This document shows positions 26,616-36,440 of a DNA stretch of 64,000 nt, piece after piece. Within the stretch, counting starts at the first letter, position 1, and every line of letters starts with the position of its first letter. The stretch comes from CANLBN01 sp034111645. GTDB taxonomy: Bacteria > Pseudomonadota > Gammaproteobacteria > Pseudomonadales > Cellvibrionaceae. The stretch covers positions 1 through 64,000 of the forward strand of contig JAWUWW010000050.1 of the NCBI GenBank assembly GCA_034111645.1, in the 5' to 3' direction. Under the pieces are notes generated by a model. It was not told the DNA's origin. It was given only the letters and a program-made list of their open reading frames with translations, and did not search any database. Both the position numbers and the translations under genes were made by a program.

Positions 26616-28520
26616 GTGCAGTCAGAACAGATAGAAATACAACGTTTTTTAAAGCGTTTCCCGCCGTTTGATGCGCTGCCGGATGAGGCATTGACGCACT
26701 TAGCTATGAAAGTCGAGATTGCCTACCATGTGGCGGGTAGCGATATCCTCAATTACGGTGAACCGATTAACGATCTGTTTGTGGTGCGCAGCGGTGCTGT
26801 CGAAACCTTTCGACGCAATGGTGAGCTATACAACCGCCTAGACGTTGGAGGCACTTTTGGTCAGGTGGGGTTGAGGGGTGGTCGTGTACGCTTTGCAGTA
26901 AGAGCGCTGGAAGATACTCTGGTGTATTGCATATCGGCAGACTTGCTTAATGATTATTGCGATCAACATGAAAACTTCTTCAATTATTTTGAAGTGGATA
27001 GCGCCGCACTTCTGCACCAGTCTGTGGTGGACCAGACAAGCAAGAATGATCTGACGACGGATAAAGTCAAGAGTTTACTGATGCGCGGTGTCGTCACGGT
27101 GACTAAAGATACGCCGATCAGTAAGGCGGCTTTGATTATGACACAGGAGAATGTTTCATCTTTACTTATCACGGACCCCGCTAAACCCATTGAAAATGAT
27201 CCGGAAGATGATGATGGACAAGCGGTTGGGATTATTACCAATCGCGATTTCGTTAACCGTGTCATCGCTCAGGAGCTGGATCTACAGACACCGATCAGCG
27301 AAGTGATGTCCACCGATATGGTGGTGCTGGATGAAAACGCCTACGTTTATGAAGTGATGTTAGCCATGCTACGTTTTAACGTGCATCACTTGCCGATTCT
27401 GAAAAAGAAGAAGCCGATAGGGGTTGTTACGCTGGCGGATATTGTTCGTTATGAGTCCCAAAGTAGCCTGTTTTTAGTCAGAGGAATCTTTGCCCAGAAC
27501 AGTGTTGATGAGCTTGCCAGCTATGCTGAATCAGTCCCCGAAGCCTTCGTGCGTATGGTGAACGAAGATGCTAATTCGCACATGATTGGTTCAGCGATGT
27601 CGGTTATCGGGCGCAGTTTCAAGCAGCGATTGCTAGAGCTGGCAGAAGATAAATTGGGTAAACCGCCCATCCCCTATTGTTTTCTTGCGTTGGGTTCTAT
27701 GGCGAGGGACGAGCAGTTACTAGTGACTGATCAAGATAATGCCATTATTTTTGACGATAGTTACGATGCAGGTCTGCACGGTGAATACTTTTCGGCACTC
27801 ACTAATTTTGTCTGTGATGGCCTCAACGCTTGCGGTTATACCTATTGCACCGGCGATATTATGGCGACAAACCCGAAATGGCAACTGACACTGAGCCAGT
27901 GGAAGGGGCTGTTTAGTCAATGGATTACGCATGCTGATCCGGAAGCATTATTACACTGCTCAATTTTCTTCGATCTGGATGGCGTGTGGGGCAGGGAACA
28001 GTGGGCGGCCGACCTGCGTCGGCATATTGCGACAGAGGCAAAAGACAATAGCAAGTTTCTGGCAGCGTTGGCCAGAAATGCATTATCCCGTACACCGCCA
28101 CTGGGTTTCTTTAAAGCATTTGTGATGGAAAAAGACGGCCGGCATAACAATACGATAAACCTTAAACGCAGAGGCACGGCACCTCTCACAGACGTGATTC
28201 GGGTACATGCATTGGCGGTAGGGTCTCGGGCACGTAATTCATTTGAGCGTCTCGACGATATCATCAACACCAAGCTGTTGCCGGATGGCAATGCCCAGGA
28301 TTTGCGGGATGCGCTTGAGTACCTGTCTATTGTCAGAGTGAAGCATCAGGCAAATGATGTTAATCAGAAGCTGCCACCTGATAACAATATAGAGCCGGAT
28401 AATTTGTCTCGCTTTGAGAGACGGAACTTGAAAGAAGCGTTTCAGGTATTAAGTGTGGCGCAGAATTTCCTTAAATTTCGCTACACCACAAATAAGATAA
28501 TGGCAGGGATAAAAGATTGA
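26616..28520 (+). CDS. cNMP-binding/CBS/DUF294 putative nucleotidyltransferase
   Basis: 634-residue regulatory protein starting at a GTG with AGGGG five bases upstream. An N-terminal cyclic-nucleotide-binding domain (about 10-125) is followed by a CBS pair (about 155-285, VTKDTPISKAALIMTQENVSSLLITD and ISEVMSTDMVVLDENAYVYEVMLAMLRFNVHHLPI). Next is a DUF294 nucleotidyltransferase-like domain with FLALGSMARDEQLLVTDQDNAI (about 355-376), retaining the G-S and D-x-D motifs, then a helical C-terminal domain. Such proteins are often encoded beside an exonuclease and a transporter, as here. Uridylylation or ligand sensing is assumed from related proteins. GC is higher than in most of the window. Confidence 0.9.
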   Translation: MQSEQIEIQRFLKRFPPFDALPDEALTHLAMKVEIAYHVAGSDILNYGEPINDLFVVRSGAVETFRRNGELYNRLDVGGTFGQVGLRGGRVRFAVRALEDTLVYCISADLLNDYCDQHENFFNYFEVDSAALLHQSVVDQTSKNDLTTDKVKSLLMRGVVTVTKDTPISKAALIMTQENVSSLLITDPAKPIENDPEDDDGQAVGIITNRDFVNRVIAQELDLQTPISEVMSTDMVVLDENAYVYEVMLAMLRFNVHHLPILKKKKPIGVVTLADIVRYESQSSLFLVRGIFAQNSVDELASYAESVPEAFVRMVNEDANSHMIGSAMSVIGRSFKQRLLELAEDKLGKPPIPYCFLALGSMARDEQLLVTDQDNAIIFDDSYDAGLHGEYFSALTNFVCDGLNACGYTYCTGDIMATNPKWQLTLSQWKGLFSQWITHADPEALLHCSIFFDLDGVWGREQWAADLRRHIATEAKDNSKFLAALARNALSRTPPLGFFKAFVMEKDGRHNNTINLKRRGTAPLTDVIRVHALAVGSRARNSFERLDDIINTKLLPDGNAQDLRDALEYLSIVRVKHQANDVNQKLPPDNNIEPDNLSRFERRNLKEAFQVLSVAQNFLKFRYTTNKIMAGIKD

Positions 28521-29227
28521 ATCCTGAGCGCGACTTACCCCGCGATTGGGTTGAATATTATAGGCAACGCTCTACCACCTGTAACAGTAAGGTCGTCTCT
28601 GATTATTATAGACAGGGGTTGATAGATCCCGAAACCCCGATTGGGCAAGCACCCATGGTAGCGATGGATTTCGAAACGACCGGCTTGTCTTCAGAGGACT
28701 CGGAGATAGTCAGTATTGGTCTCGTGCCGTTTGATATCAGGCGAATTTATTGTGGCGAGTCCAAGCATTGGGTAGTCAAGCCAGAACAGGACATGACGGA
28801 ACAGTCCATCGTGTTTCATGGCATTACACACTCTGATGTAGAAGCGGCGCCTCCGCATGAACTGTTGCTGGATCGGGTGCTGGATGCTATCGAGGGTAAG
28901 TTGGTGGTGGTTCATTATCACTATATAGAACGTGAGTTCTTTAATAAAGCGGTGATGGAGCGATTACACGAGCCGCTGCTGTTTCCACTGGTTGATACGA
29001 TGCAGATAGAAGCCAATATCCTCAAGCAGCAACAGAATCTGTTTGAGAAAATACTCAAGAAACCACTGGATCCGGTTCGATTGGGGTATTGTCGCAAACG
29101 TTATAACCTGCCTCATTACGATGCCCATAACGCGCTTACGGATGCGCTGGCCACCGCTGAGTTATTTCAGGCGCAGATCGCACATCACATGAATCCAGAA
29201 ATGCCTGTTAAGGCCTTATGGATGTAG
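28517..29227 (+). CDS. DEDDh 3'-5' exonuclease (DnaQ-like)
   Basis: 236 residues starting at a TTG that overlaps the upstream stop (TTGA), so the two genes are translationally coupled. Exonuclease motifs: MDFETTGL (Exo I, about 49-56), a central VVHYHYIEREFF with acidic residues, and the C-terminal HNALTDALATAELF (Exo III, DEDDh type). The best relatives are the DNA polymerase III epsilon-like exonucleases paired with CBS/DUF294 proteins, not the replicative DnaQ. The biological substrate is unknown. A bidirectional terminator follows. Confidence 0.9.
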   Translation: MNPERDLPRDWVEYYRQRSTTCNSKVVSDYYRQGLIDPETPIGQAPMVAMDFETTGLSSEDSEIVSIGLVPFDIRRIYCGESKHWVVKPEQDMTEQSIVFHGITHSDVEAAPPHELLLDRVLDAIEGKLVVVHYHYIEREFFNKAVMERLHEPLLFPLVDTMQIEANILKQQQNLFEKILKKPLDPVRLGYCRKRYNLPHYDAHNALTDALATAELFQAQIAHHMNPEMPVKALWM

Positions 29228-29247
29228 GGCAGCTCTATATGCCGACC

Positions 29248-29278
29248 AAAAAAAAGCTCGGAGAACCGAGCTTTTTTA
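29248..29278. terminator. Bidirectional terminator between convergent genes
   Basis: AAAAAGCTCGG-AGAA-CCGAGCTTTTTT lies between the exonuclease (plus) and the BCCT carrier (minus) genes, with an A-run and a T-run on opposite sides. Confidence 0.92.
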
Positions 29279-29298
29279 ATCGAACGTTTAGCTATTTG

Positions 29299-30891
29299 CT
29301 AGCTGTTGCTGGCTTCAAAGCTATTTTTTTCTGACCTTAAACCTAACACCAAACTCACGCACATCAACAACAGTACGATGGTGAAAGGCAGTCCGGTAGA
29401 AATTGCACCGGCCTGCAACGCCTGAATGGCTTCTGTGCCACCTATCCAGAGCATCGCTGCGGCAATCGCACCTTCTATGCTGGCCCAGAAAATTCGCTGG
29501 GGTACTGGTGCATCAAGCTTACCGCCCGACGTGATACTGTCGATAACCAGCGAACCCGAGTCAGAAGATGTTATGAAGAATACCAGAACCAGCAAAATAG
29601 CGATAACCGAGAGGATATTACCCATTGGCAATTCATCTAGCATCTGGAACATGGCCAAAGGTACTGATGTCAGCCCATCGGCTCCTAAGGCACCAACATT
29701 GTTCATTACTTGATCAATCGCAATGCCGCCATATACCGACATCCAGATTATTGTGACACTGGTAGGGACTAGCAGTACTGCGATAATGAATTCACGAATG
29801 GTACGGCCTCTGGATACACGCGCAATAAACATGCCTACGAAAGGAGACCAAGAAATCCACCACGCCCAGTAGAACACAGTCCAACCCTGAAACCAGGCTT
29901 CGTCTTCACGGCCATGCGGGTTGCTTAATGGAATGATATTTTCCACATAAGAGCCGAGGGTCTGTGGAATAGTACCCAGTGAGACAGCTACAGCAGTGAG
30001 TGCAACAAGAATCAGCAGGCCAAAGGCAATTAACATATTAACGTTACTGAGGAGTTTTACGCCACCGTTGATGCCACGGATAACAGAAACAATCGCCAGT
30101 AGTGTTACGACAACAATGACCAATATTTGCAGACCGATACCGCCGTCATAACCAAACACATGGTTGATACCTGCTGCCGCTTGTTGCGCGCCAAGGCCCA
30201 ACGAAGTTGCCAGACCAAACAGCGTCGCTAATACGGCGAGTATGTCAATGATATGACCAGCCCAACCCCAGGTTCGATCACCTAATAAAGGATAAAAGAC
30301 CGAGCGGATTGACAGGGGTAAACCCTTGTTATAAGTGAAAAAGGCGAGGGATACTGCAACAACAGCATAGATTGCCCAGGGGTGAAGTCCCCAGTGGTAC
30401 ATAGTGGCACCTAATGCCATGCGCGCTGCTTCGGGCGTTCCCGCTTCAACGCCTAACGGGGTTTCATACCAACCAGTCAGATAAGCCACTGGTTCTGCAA
30501 CACCCCAGAACATCAAGCCAATTCCCATGCCTGCTGCAAACAGCATTGCTAGCCAAGACATCGTAGAGTGCTCTGCTTTGGCATCATCGCCACCGAGACG
30601 AATTTTACCCCAGGGTGAGACAATCAAAAATAGGCAGAAAACAACGAAGAAATTTGCAGACCACATAAACAGAACATCAAAGGAACCGATTATGTTCCAT
30701 TTTATGCCATCTAGAAATTCTTTTGCTGTGTTGGAGTCTGTTACCAGTGTTGCTGTCAAGAATATTAATATTAAGGCAGAACTGATGCCGAAAACAGGGT
30801 TGTGGATATCAAATCCCCATTTTTGGACATTGTCCTGACCTATCGTGTAGTCCGTACTATCTATACTATATTTATCTTTTTGTTCACTCAT
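29299..30891 (-). CDS. BCCT-family transporter (betaine/choline/carnitine type)
   Basis: 530 residues with about twelve transmembrane segments. Family signatures are present: GMGIGLMFWGVAEPVAYL (about 121-138) and WTVFYWAWWISWSPFVGMFIARVSRGRTIREF (about 343-374), the Trp-rich substrate site. The carrier takes up quaternary amines such as glycine betaine or choline, driven by Na+ or H+. The substrate cannot be fixed by eye. No long N- or C-terminal osmosensing extension is present. The gene belongs to the higher-GC block and converges on the exonuclease gene. Confidence 0.93.
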   Translation of the reverse strand: MSEQKDKYSIDSTDYTIGQDNVQKWGFDIHNPVFGISSALILIFLTATLVTDSNTAKEFLDGIKWNIIGSFDVLFMWSANFFVVFCLFLIVSPWGKIRLGGDDAKAEHSTMSWLAMLFAAGMGIGLMFWGVAEPVAYLTGWYETPLGVEAGTPEAARMALGATMYHWGLHPWAIYAVVAVSLAFFTYNKGLPLSIRSVFYPLLGDRTWGWAGHIIDILAVLATLFGLATSLGLGAQQAAAGINHVFGYDGGIGLQILVIVVVTLLAIVSVIRGINGGVKLLSNVNMLIAFGLLILVALTAVAVSLGTIPQTLGSYVENIIPLSNPHGREDEAWFQGWTVFYWAWWISWSPFVGMFIARVSRGRTIREFIIAVLLVPTSVTIIWMSVYGGIAIDQVMNNVGALGADGLTSVPLAMFQMLDELPMGNILSVIAILLVLVFFITSSDSGSLVIDSITSGGKLDAPVPQRIFWASIEGAIAAAMLWIGGTEAIQALQAGAISTGLPFTIVLLLMCVSLVLGLRSEKNSFEASNS

Positions 30892-31310
30892 TTAATCCCT
30901 TAAAACCTGTTATTACAATGGAATACGCAAAAATGCTTCTCTTACAAATTGTTTCTAATCTAGAAACGCTGCCACACAGTAACATTTATCCGCCCTGAAT
31001 AGGGGAAATACTCAAAATAAGATTGAAAACAATAAAAATATGTAGTAAGGATTTTGTTCTGAAGTTGATTCTACAGGTCTGCGATAACGGCTCTGGCGTC
31101 ATAGCTGTCACCCCGCAGGGGGTTGCTTTTTCCGGGTTTGCTCACCGAATGAGGTATTTAGAGTTAGGTACAGAGAGCCACTGTGCTAAGCAAGACATCA
31201 ACATAGGCCGTAGGTCGTCAAATAACTCAGGATCTAGCGCGGGTAGCGTGGACTCAAGGTATAACTTTCCTATTTTTGATCGTCTCCCAACGCATATTCA
31301 GGAAAGGGCT
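30892..31310. other. Gap at the right junction of the higher-GC block
   Basis: Contains the BCCT promoter region at its left side. A 105-codon frame from a TTG at 31023 has no recognisable domain and runs into the repeat copy, so I do not call it a gene. Confidence 0.45.
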
Positions 31311-31533
31311 AATATAATTATCAGCGCTCTCATCGAATAATTCTTGTGGTGGTGGGCAGTTTATTTTCTTTTCTAACGGCAGGTGTCTTAGCTACAGGCA
31401 TTAATTCAGATCGTTGGGATTTTTATTTCTATCTATTATATTTGGTGGTGCGGGCTTTAGTTATATCGTGATTGCGTGTTTAGGTTCAGGCCGTGCAGTC
31501 GCTAGAATTTGGTCTTCAGGTAAATAATGCCAA
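31311..31533 (+). pseudogene. Decayed 3' copy of the 93-aa membrane-protein gene (right direct repeat)
   Basis: 223 bp aligned to 25994-26217. It lacks the first 21 codons, and a one-base deletion near AATTCAGATCGTTGGGAT shifts the frame, leading to an early TGA. It is not functional. It marks the right edge of the inserted or duplicated block. Confidence 0.88.
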
Positions 31534-31655
31534 AGATGTTTTATCCATTTTGATGATTAAGCCATCTGCTTATTAAAGCTATGTGTTATTTTTAATAAGC
31601 AGTCGCTAGATATCTCAAATTTTAAAATAAATGTATATTGATTGTGAAATCAAAT

Positions 31656-32171
31656 TTATTTTTTTGACCAAAATCTTTTCCACCAACTAGTTTGAGCATT
31701 GTCTTTTTTGTTCGATCCCTCCTGCCCAAGATCTGCAATCGGATCTATGCTTGTTACGCAAGCTTTGAGTAATTCCTCAATCATATTGTTATCAAAAATA
31801 TACGGGTTAAACTTTTTTTGGCCGTTCTGTTTTAGTATACGATTTAAGTTTTCCTCTAAGGGAAGATATTTCATAGACCAGTTTTTAAACATACGCTTTT
31901 CTACATTATGAGAAGTCAATATTTGAATATCACTATGCCGCTCATCTAAGCCAATTCTCTTATAGGTCTCATTTACCTGATCTCTAGGCCCTTCTAAACA
32001 TTGGAAAAAATAACCCTCTCCGTAGTGAAGAACGCCTCCGAGTTTTGCTTTAGAATTGTTACGACGTGATTGAAGAAGAATGCGAGCAACTTCAGATTCG
32101 ATTCCTCCATTTATATTACCCTTAAAAGTTGCCGTGCTTGCATATGTTAATCGTGTAAGAAGTTTTGACAT
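31656..32171 (-). CDS. BLUF-domain blue-light photoreceptor
   Basis: 171 residues with a BLUF domain at 5-100. The flavin-binding Tyr is in LTYAS (Tyr10), Asn in SRRNNS (38-39), and the switch Gln in YFFQCLEGP (Gln57). RHSDIQILTSHNVEKRMFKNWSM follows as in photoactive BLUF proteins. The C-terminal 70 residues carry no EAL, cyclase or other known output domain, and end in basic/Trp-rich WWKRFWSKK. It is therefore a short BLUF protein that probably acts through a partner protein. Confidence 0.93.
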   Translation of the reverse strand: MSKLLTRLTYASTATFKGNINGGIESEVARILLQSRRNNSKAKLGGVLHYGEGYFFQCLEGPRDQVNETYKRIGLDERHSDIQILTSHNVEKRMFKNWSMKYLPLEENLNRILKQNGQKKFNPYIFDNNMIEELLKACVTSIDPIADLGQEGSNKKDNAQTSWWKRFWSKK

Positions 32172-32372
32172 TATGGACCCTAGAGTTACAATAAAAATAA
32201 AACCACGCCAAACCTATAAATTAACATTTATACTATAAAAATAGCTTGTAAGATTATATTTGGATTTATAAGGAGTGGGATATTTGCTAAAGGTAGAGCA
32301 TATAGGCAGATCATAAAAAGTCCAATCATTGTTTCCTAAGTCATCGATAATAAACTTTTATAAGGTAAAGAT

Positions 32373-32852
32373 ATGATTAAAGAAATGCAAGAGTCAGATT
32401 TCAAAGCGTTTTGGCCAATTTTTTCTGATATTGTTGACGCACAAGAAACGTACAATTTTGCAGCAGATATTAATGAGCGTGATGCTTATAATCTATGGTG
32501 TGTTGGACCTTCTAAAAGTTATATTTTTGAACAAAATAATCAAATATTAGGATCGTATTATATCAAAGCTAATGCGCTTGGCCCGGGCGATCACGTGTGT
32601 AATTGTGGTTACATGGTCGCAAAACATGCACGTGGTCAAGGCATTGCCAGAAAAATGTGTGAGCACTCGCAACTAGAAGCTATTAAGATGGGTTTTAAGG
32701 CGATGCAGTTCAATTCTGTTGTATCGACTAATGCAACAGCAATTTTGCTTTGGCAAAAATTGGGCTATAAAACTATTGGTATATTACCTAAAGCTTATAG
32801 GCATAAAAAACAAGGCTTTGTAGATAGTTTAATTATGTATAAAGAGCTCTAA
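32373..32852 (+). CDS. GNAT-family N-acetyltransferase
   Basis: 159 residues. The acetyl-CoA binding motif A appears as GYMVAKHARGQGIARKMCEHSQLEA (about 89-113; R-x-x-G-x-G/A), followed by FKAMQFNSVVSTNATAILLWQKLGYKTIGILPKAYRH, a typical GNAT C-terminal half. The acceptor substrate is unknown. It is monocistronic, with AAGGT before the ATG. Confidence 0.9.
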   Translation: MIKEMQESDFKAFWPIFSDIVDAQETYNFAADINERDAYNLWCVGPSKSYIFEQNNQILGSYYIKANALGPGDHVCNCGYMVAKHARGQGIARKMCEHSQLEAIKMGFKAMQFNSVVSTNATAILLWQKLGYKTIGILPKAYRHKKQGFVDSLIMYKEL

Positions 32853-33087
32853 GACACTAGAAAACGTAAGTATATATATATGCCAATCGCATAATTTGTG
32901 AACTGGATGGATTGTTTTGAATTTTATTGGGATTAAAAAATAGGTATAATTATTTATTATCGGTTTCAGTTAGATGATAGCTGGTAAAGTAAGATCAGTT
33001 GATTGTGTTGTTTGATAAAAAAATGTTGTTAAAACGATTGTGATTAAAAATTTATTTTAAATATTAAAGAGAATCAAGTAGAAATAG

Positions 33088-33726
33088 ATGACGCCCATTT
33101 CAATATTCCCTATTCCTAATTGTGTTTGTTTTCCCGGCACTGTGTTTCCTCTCCATGTTTTTGAGCCTCGTTATCGTGCGATGATAAAGCATTGTCTTGA
33201 TACAGGACAGTTACTTGCTGTTGCACACACACAAAAAGTTGTTAGTGAAAGCAAGTCTAATGGCTCTTTGCAAGAAGCTCTTAAGTCTAACCAGACAACA
33301 TACAAACCTTTTCCGATATTTTCTGCTGGACGTTGTGAGCTTTTAGAAGAGCTAGAAGACGGTCGAATGTATCTACAAGTTCGTATGGAGTCGCGATATA
33401 CAGTGGTAAAAGAGATTCAAACGCTACCTTATAGTGTTTTTGAATGCACTGTTGTTGAAGATGAAGCCCTCTCCGAGGAAGATGAAGTCGCATTAGCAAT
33501 GCTTCAGCAAAAAATCTTAACACGTCTATTGGCGATAACCGCAGATTCGCCTGAGGTTCATGCGATTTTAAGTTCCTCCGCTTGGACAGGAAAAAAACCA
33601 ATAGTTTTCAGCTTTGAGGTTTTCACTTTATTGCAATTCGATGCAGATATTCAGCAAAAAATACTAGAAATGATATCGCCAGCAGAACGACTGACTTATT
33701 TGCTAACGCTGTTAAATAGTCGTTAG
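33088..33726 (+). CDS. LON peptidase substrate-binding domain protein
   Basis: 212 residues corresponding to the N-terminal domain of Lon protease without the ATPase and protease parts. ISIFPIPNCVCFPGTVFPLHVFEPRYRAMIKHCLDTGQ at the N-terminus and VFTLLQFDADIQQKILEMISPAERLTYLLTLL at the C-terminus are diagnostic. Stand-alone versions are widespread, and their role in substrate recognition or regulation is poorly known. It is transcribed alone. Confidence 0.92.
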   Translation: MTPISIFPIPNCVCFPGTVFPLHVFEPRYRAMIKHCLDTGQLLAVAHTQKVVSESKSNGSLQEALKSNQTTYKPFPIFSAGRCELLEELEDGRMYLQVRMESRYTVVKEIQTLPYSVFECTVVEDEALSEEDEVALAMLQQKILTRLLAITADSPEVHAILSSSAWTGKKPIVFSFEVFTLLQFDADIQQKILEMISPAERLTYLLTLLNSR

Positions 33727-33991
33727 CTTCGGGTAGAGTTGTACCCATGACTATTTAACATAATCTCGTTTAAAATTCTAACTTATTGATTTTATTATTA
33801 ATTAATGAATAGCTGTATTGTCTTTACTGTAATATATATTACTTAAATATATGTTTGGCAATCAAGCACAAGCCTCTTGTGCTAAGCGCACCCCCCCAAA
33901 AAATTGCCTTATATTCTTGCTATTTGAGATATCTTTTCTATAATTTTTTTATGATCGATTTGCGCTCAATTACTATAGGACAAATAATAAG

Positions 33992-36376
33992 ATGAAGATT
34001 AAGACAAAAATGTTGCTCGGCGGTGGCTGCCTAGCGGCGATTCCTGTCCTTATTGGATGTTTCTTTTTAGGGCAATCTGCCCTCAAAGCTGCAGATGCAG
34101 CATTAGAAGAGGATGCCAAGCAATCACTCATTGCCGTTCGTGATATTACTGCGATTGCAATCACAGATTATTTTGAAGCTATAGAAAAACAAGCCGTTAC
34201 TCTTTCAGAAAGCTTAATGACAATTGAGGCAATGAATGCCTTTGCGGTAAGTTTTAATATTCACGCGTCCAATCGAGACGATAACGATTTTAACACTCAG
34301 CGTGCAAGTGTTAAAAAATATTACGATGAGCAATTTAATGAGCGGTTTAAGACGCTTAACGATGGTGAAAGTTCAGCAACAGCAAAGTTATTAGCCCCGC
34401 TAGATAAAGAATCTATTGCGCTTCAGTTCGATTTTATTAGTAACAATGCTAACCCTTTAGGTAGTAAACATTTATTGGATGGATTAAATGAGCCAAAAGA
34501 CTATAGTCAGGCACACAAAAAATATCATGGAGTTTTTCGAAATTTCATAGAGCGATTTGGCTATTACGATTTATTTTTAGTTGATCTTAAGACCGGTGAT
34601 ATCGTCTATTCTGTGTTTAAAGAACTAGATTATACAACCTCATTAATAAATGGCCCTTATGCCGAGAGTGGTATTGGTAAAGCTTTCAAGCTTGCCGCAG
34701 CTGCAAAGGATAAAGACTTTACTGGCCTAACAGATTTTGAACCCTATCTGCCTTCTTATAATGCGCCTGCATCATTTATCTCATCGCCAATTCATGATGA
34801 TAACGGTGAAAAAATAGGTGTCTTAATTCTACAAATGCCTGTCGATAAAATTAATAATGTGATGACCTATGGTGGAAAATGGGAGGCGTCAGGTTTTGGT
34901 GCGTCAGGCGAGTCATTTTTAGTGGGCCAAGATTTTACCATGCGCAGTAATAGCCGCTTTTTAGTAGAGGATAAACCCAGTTATTTACAGCTTATGAAAA
35001 CTGTAGGGGTGCCTGAAAAAGTTCTTTTTGATATGGGTGCAAAAGAGACAACAGTTGGTTTACAAACTGTCAAAACAAAAGGCGTAGAAGCTGCGCTTAA
35101 AGGCGAGAATGGCTTCGCCTATTATCCAGATTACCGAGGCATTGATGTTCTATCTGCTTATAAACCCCTGGATATTTTAGGTTTGCGCTGGGCTATTATA
35201 AGCGAGATTGATCAAGAGGAAGCTTTTCTTCCTATTAAAGTATTAAAGAAGACCGTGCAAGGCCTAACAACCATAGTCGTTATTGTAGCGATTATATTGG
35301 GCCCTGTAGCGGCTTGGTTTTTAGCATTAACTATTTTAAGTCCAATTAAAAAAATAGCAGGATCAATTGAAGATCTTTCAAAGGGTGAGGGTGATTTAAC
35401 CAAGCGTATGGATGAGTCTGGTAACGATGAAATTAGTGATTTGTCGAGAAGTTTGAATATATTCCTAACTGATTTAGATAATATATTCTCAGAGGTTATC
35501 AAATCAGCCATGTGCTTAGTACCTATGTCCGATGATCTATCAGGTATTAATAAGCAAATGGCGCAGTCTGCGAATGAGCAAAATACACAAATTTCAAATG
35601 TAAAAGAACGCCTACAGGATGCACGTCAGTCTACAGATCAGGTCAATGATGCATCCGAATTAATTTATGAAGAAAGTCATAAAGGTGAAACTGCTGTCAA
35701 AGAAGGCGTTAGAGTTTTTGATTTAACTTACAACCAAATTAATGAACTAGGTAAAATCATTGATGATGCATCGCAATCTATCGATTCACTAAAAGTAGAG
35801 AGTGATAATATTGTTAATGTAATCGATGTGATTAACAGTATCGCTGAGCAAACTAACCTGTTAGCGCTCAATGCTGCGATTGAGGCGGCACGCGCTGGCG
35901 AGGCGGGTAGAGGATTTGCGGTTGTTGCCGATGAAGTTCGTGCTTTGGCTTCTAGAACACGAGAATCTACTCTAGAGGTTTCTTCAATGGTTAACGCGAT
36001 TCAGTCGCGTACCGGTAATGTCGTAAGCACTATGGCATTGGGTAAGTCATCGACTGAAGAGTGTAGTATTCAAGTGCAAGAAGCAAAAGAAAAGCTAGCA
36101 CTTATCAATAGTGCCATGAATCAAATTAATCAGCGTGTTGGTGGTATTTCATCATCGGTTAACAGTCAAAAAGACAGCTTTAATAAAGTAGCAAACGATT
36201 TTGATATTCTCGATGAATATTTTGGTAAATCAAAAGAAAACAAGGATCTTGCTGTAAAAATTGGTGTTGATATGAGCAAGATGAGTACTAAATTAACGGG
36301 TATGGTTAGTCATTTTACATTGACTAATAGTGATTGGAGTACGAAGCCACGCGGAGTTATTCGGAAAGGGGATTAG
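33992..36376 (+). CDS. Methyl-accepting chemotaxis protein
   Basis: 794 residues. An N-terminal transmembrane helix (about 9-30) is followed by a large periplasmic sensor (about 35-420), probably of the double-Cache type. A second transmembrane helix (TTIVVIVAIILGPVAAWFLALTIL, about 427-450) leads to a HAMP domain (about 450-505). The signalling domain has the conserved hairpin IAEQTNLLALNAAIEAARAGEAGRGFAVVADEVR (about 617-650). Methylation helices flank the tip; no NWETF-type CheR tether is present at the C-terminus. The ligand is unknown. Confidence 0.95.
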   Translation: MKIKTKMLLGGGCLAAIPVLIGCFFLGQSALKAADAALEEDAKQSLIAVRDITAIAITDYFEAIEKQAVTLSESLMTIEAMNAFAVSFNIHASNRDDNDFNTQRASVKKYYDEQFNERFKTLNDGESSATAKLLAPLDKESIALQFDFISNNANPLGSKHLLDGLNEPKDYSQAHKKYHGVFRNFIERFGYYDLFLVDLKTGDIVYSVFKELDYTTSLINGPYAESGIGKAFKLAAAAKDKDFTGLTDFEPYLPSYNAPASFISSPIHDDNGEKIGVLILQMPVDKINNVMTYGGKWEASGFGASGESFLVGQDFTMRSNSRFLVEDKPSYLQLMKTVGVPEKVLFDMGAKETTVGLQTVKTKGVEAALKGENGFAYYPDYRGIDVLSAYKPLDILGLRWAIISEIDQEEAFLPIKVLKKTVQGLTTIVVIVAIILGPVAAWFLALTILSPIKKIAGSIEDLSKGEGDLTKRMDESGNDEISDLSRSLNIFLTDLDNIFSEVIKSAMCLVPMSDDLSGINKQMAQSANEQNTQISNVKERLQDARQSTDQVNDASELIYEESHKGETAVKEGVRVFDLTYNQINELGKIIDDASQSIDSLKVESDNIVNVIDVINSIAEQTNLLALNAAIEAARAGEAGRGFAVVADEVRALASRTRESTLEVSSMVNAIQSRTGNVVSTMALGKSSTEECSIQVQEAKEKLALINSAMNQINQRVGGISSSVNSQKDSFNKVANDFDILDEYFGKSKENKDLAVKIGVDMSKMSTKLTGMVSHFTLTNSDWSTKPRGVIRKGD

Positions 36377-36440
36377 AGATTCTAAGTGCTTAAAGCACAG
36401 GTTAAGCTTGAATCACTAAATAATTTACAGTAATAATTTT

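Noticed and set aside
31023..31340. Plus-strand 105-codon frame starting at TTG
   Set aside because: No recognisable domain or ribosome site; it runs into the decayed repeat copy of the 93-aa gene.
25994..31533. Composite transposon explanation for the flanking direct repeats
   Set aside because: The repeats are gene fragments without terminal inverted repeats or a transposase, and are far too long for target-site duplications.
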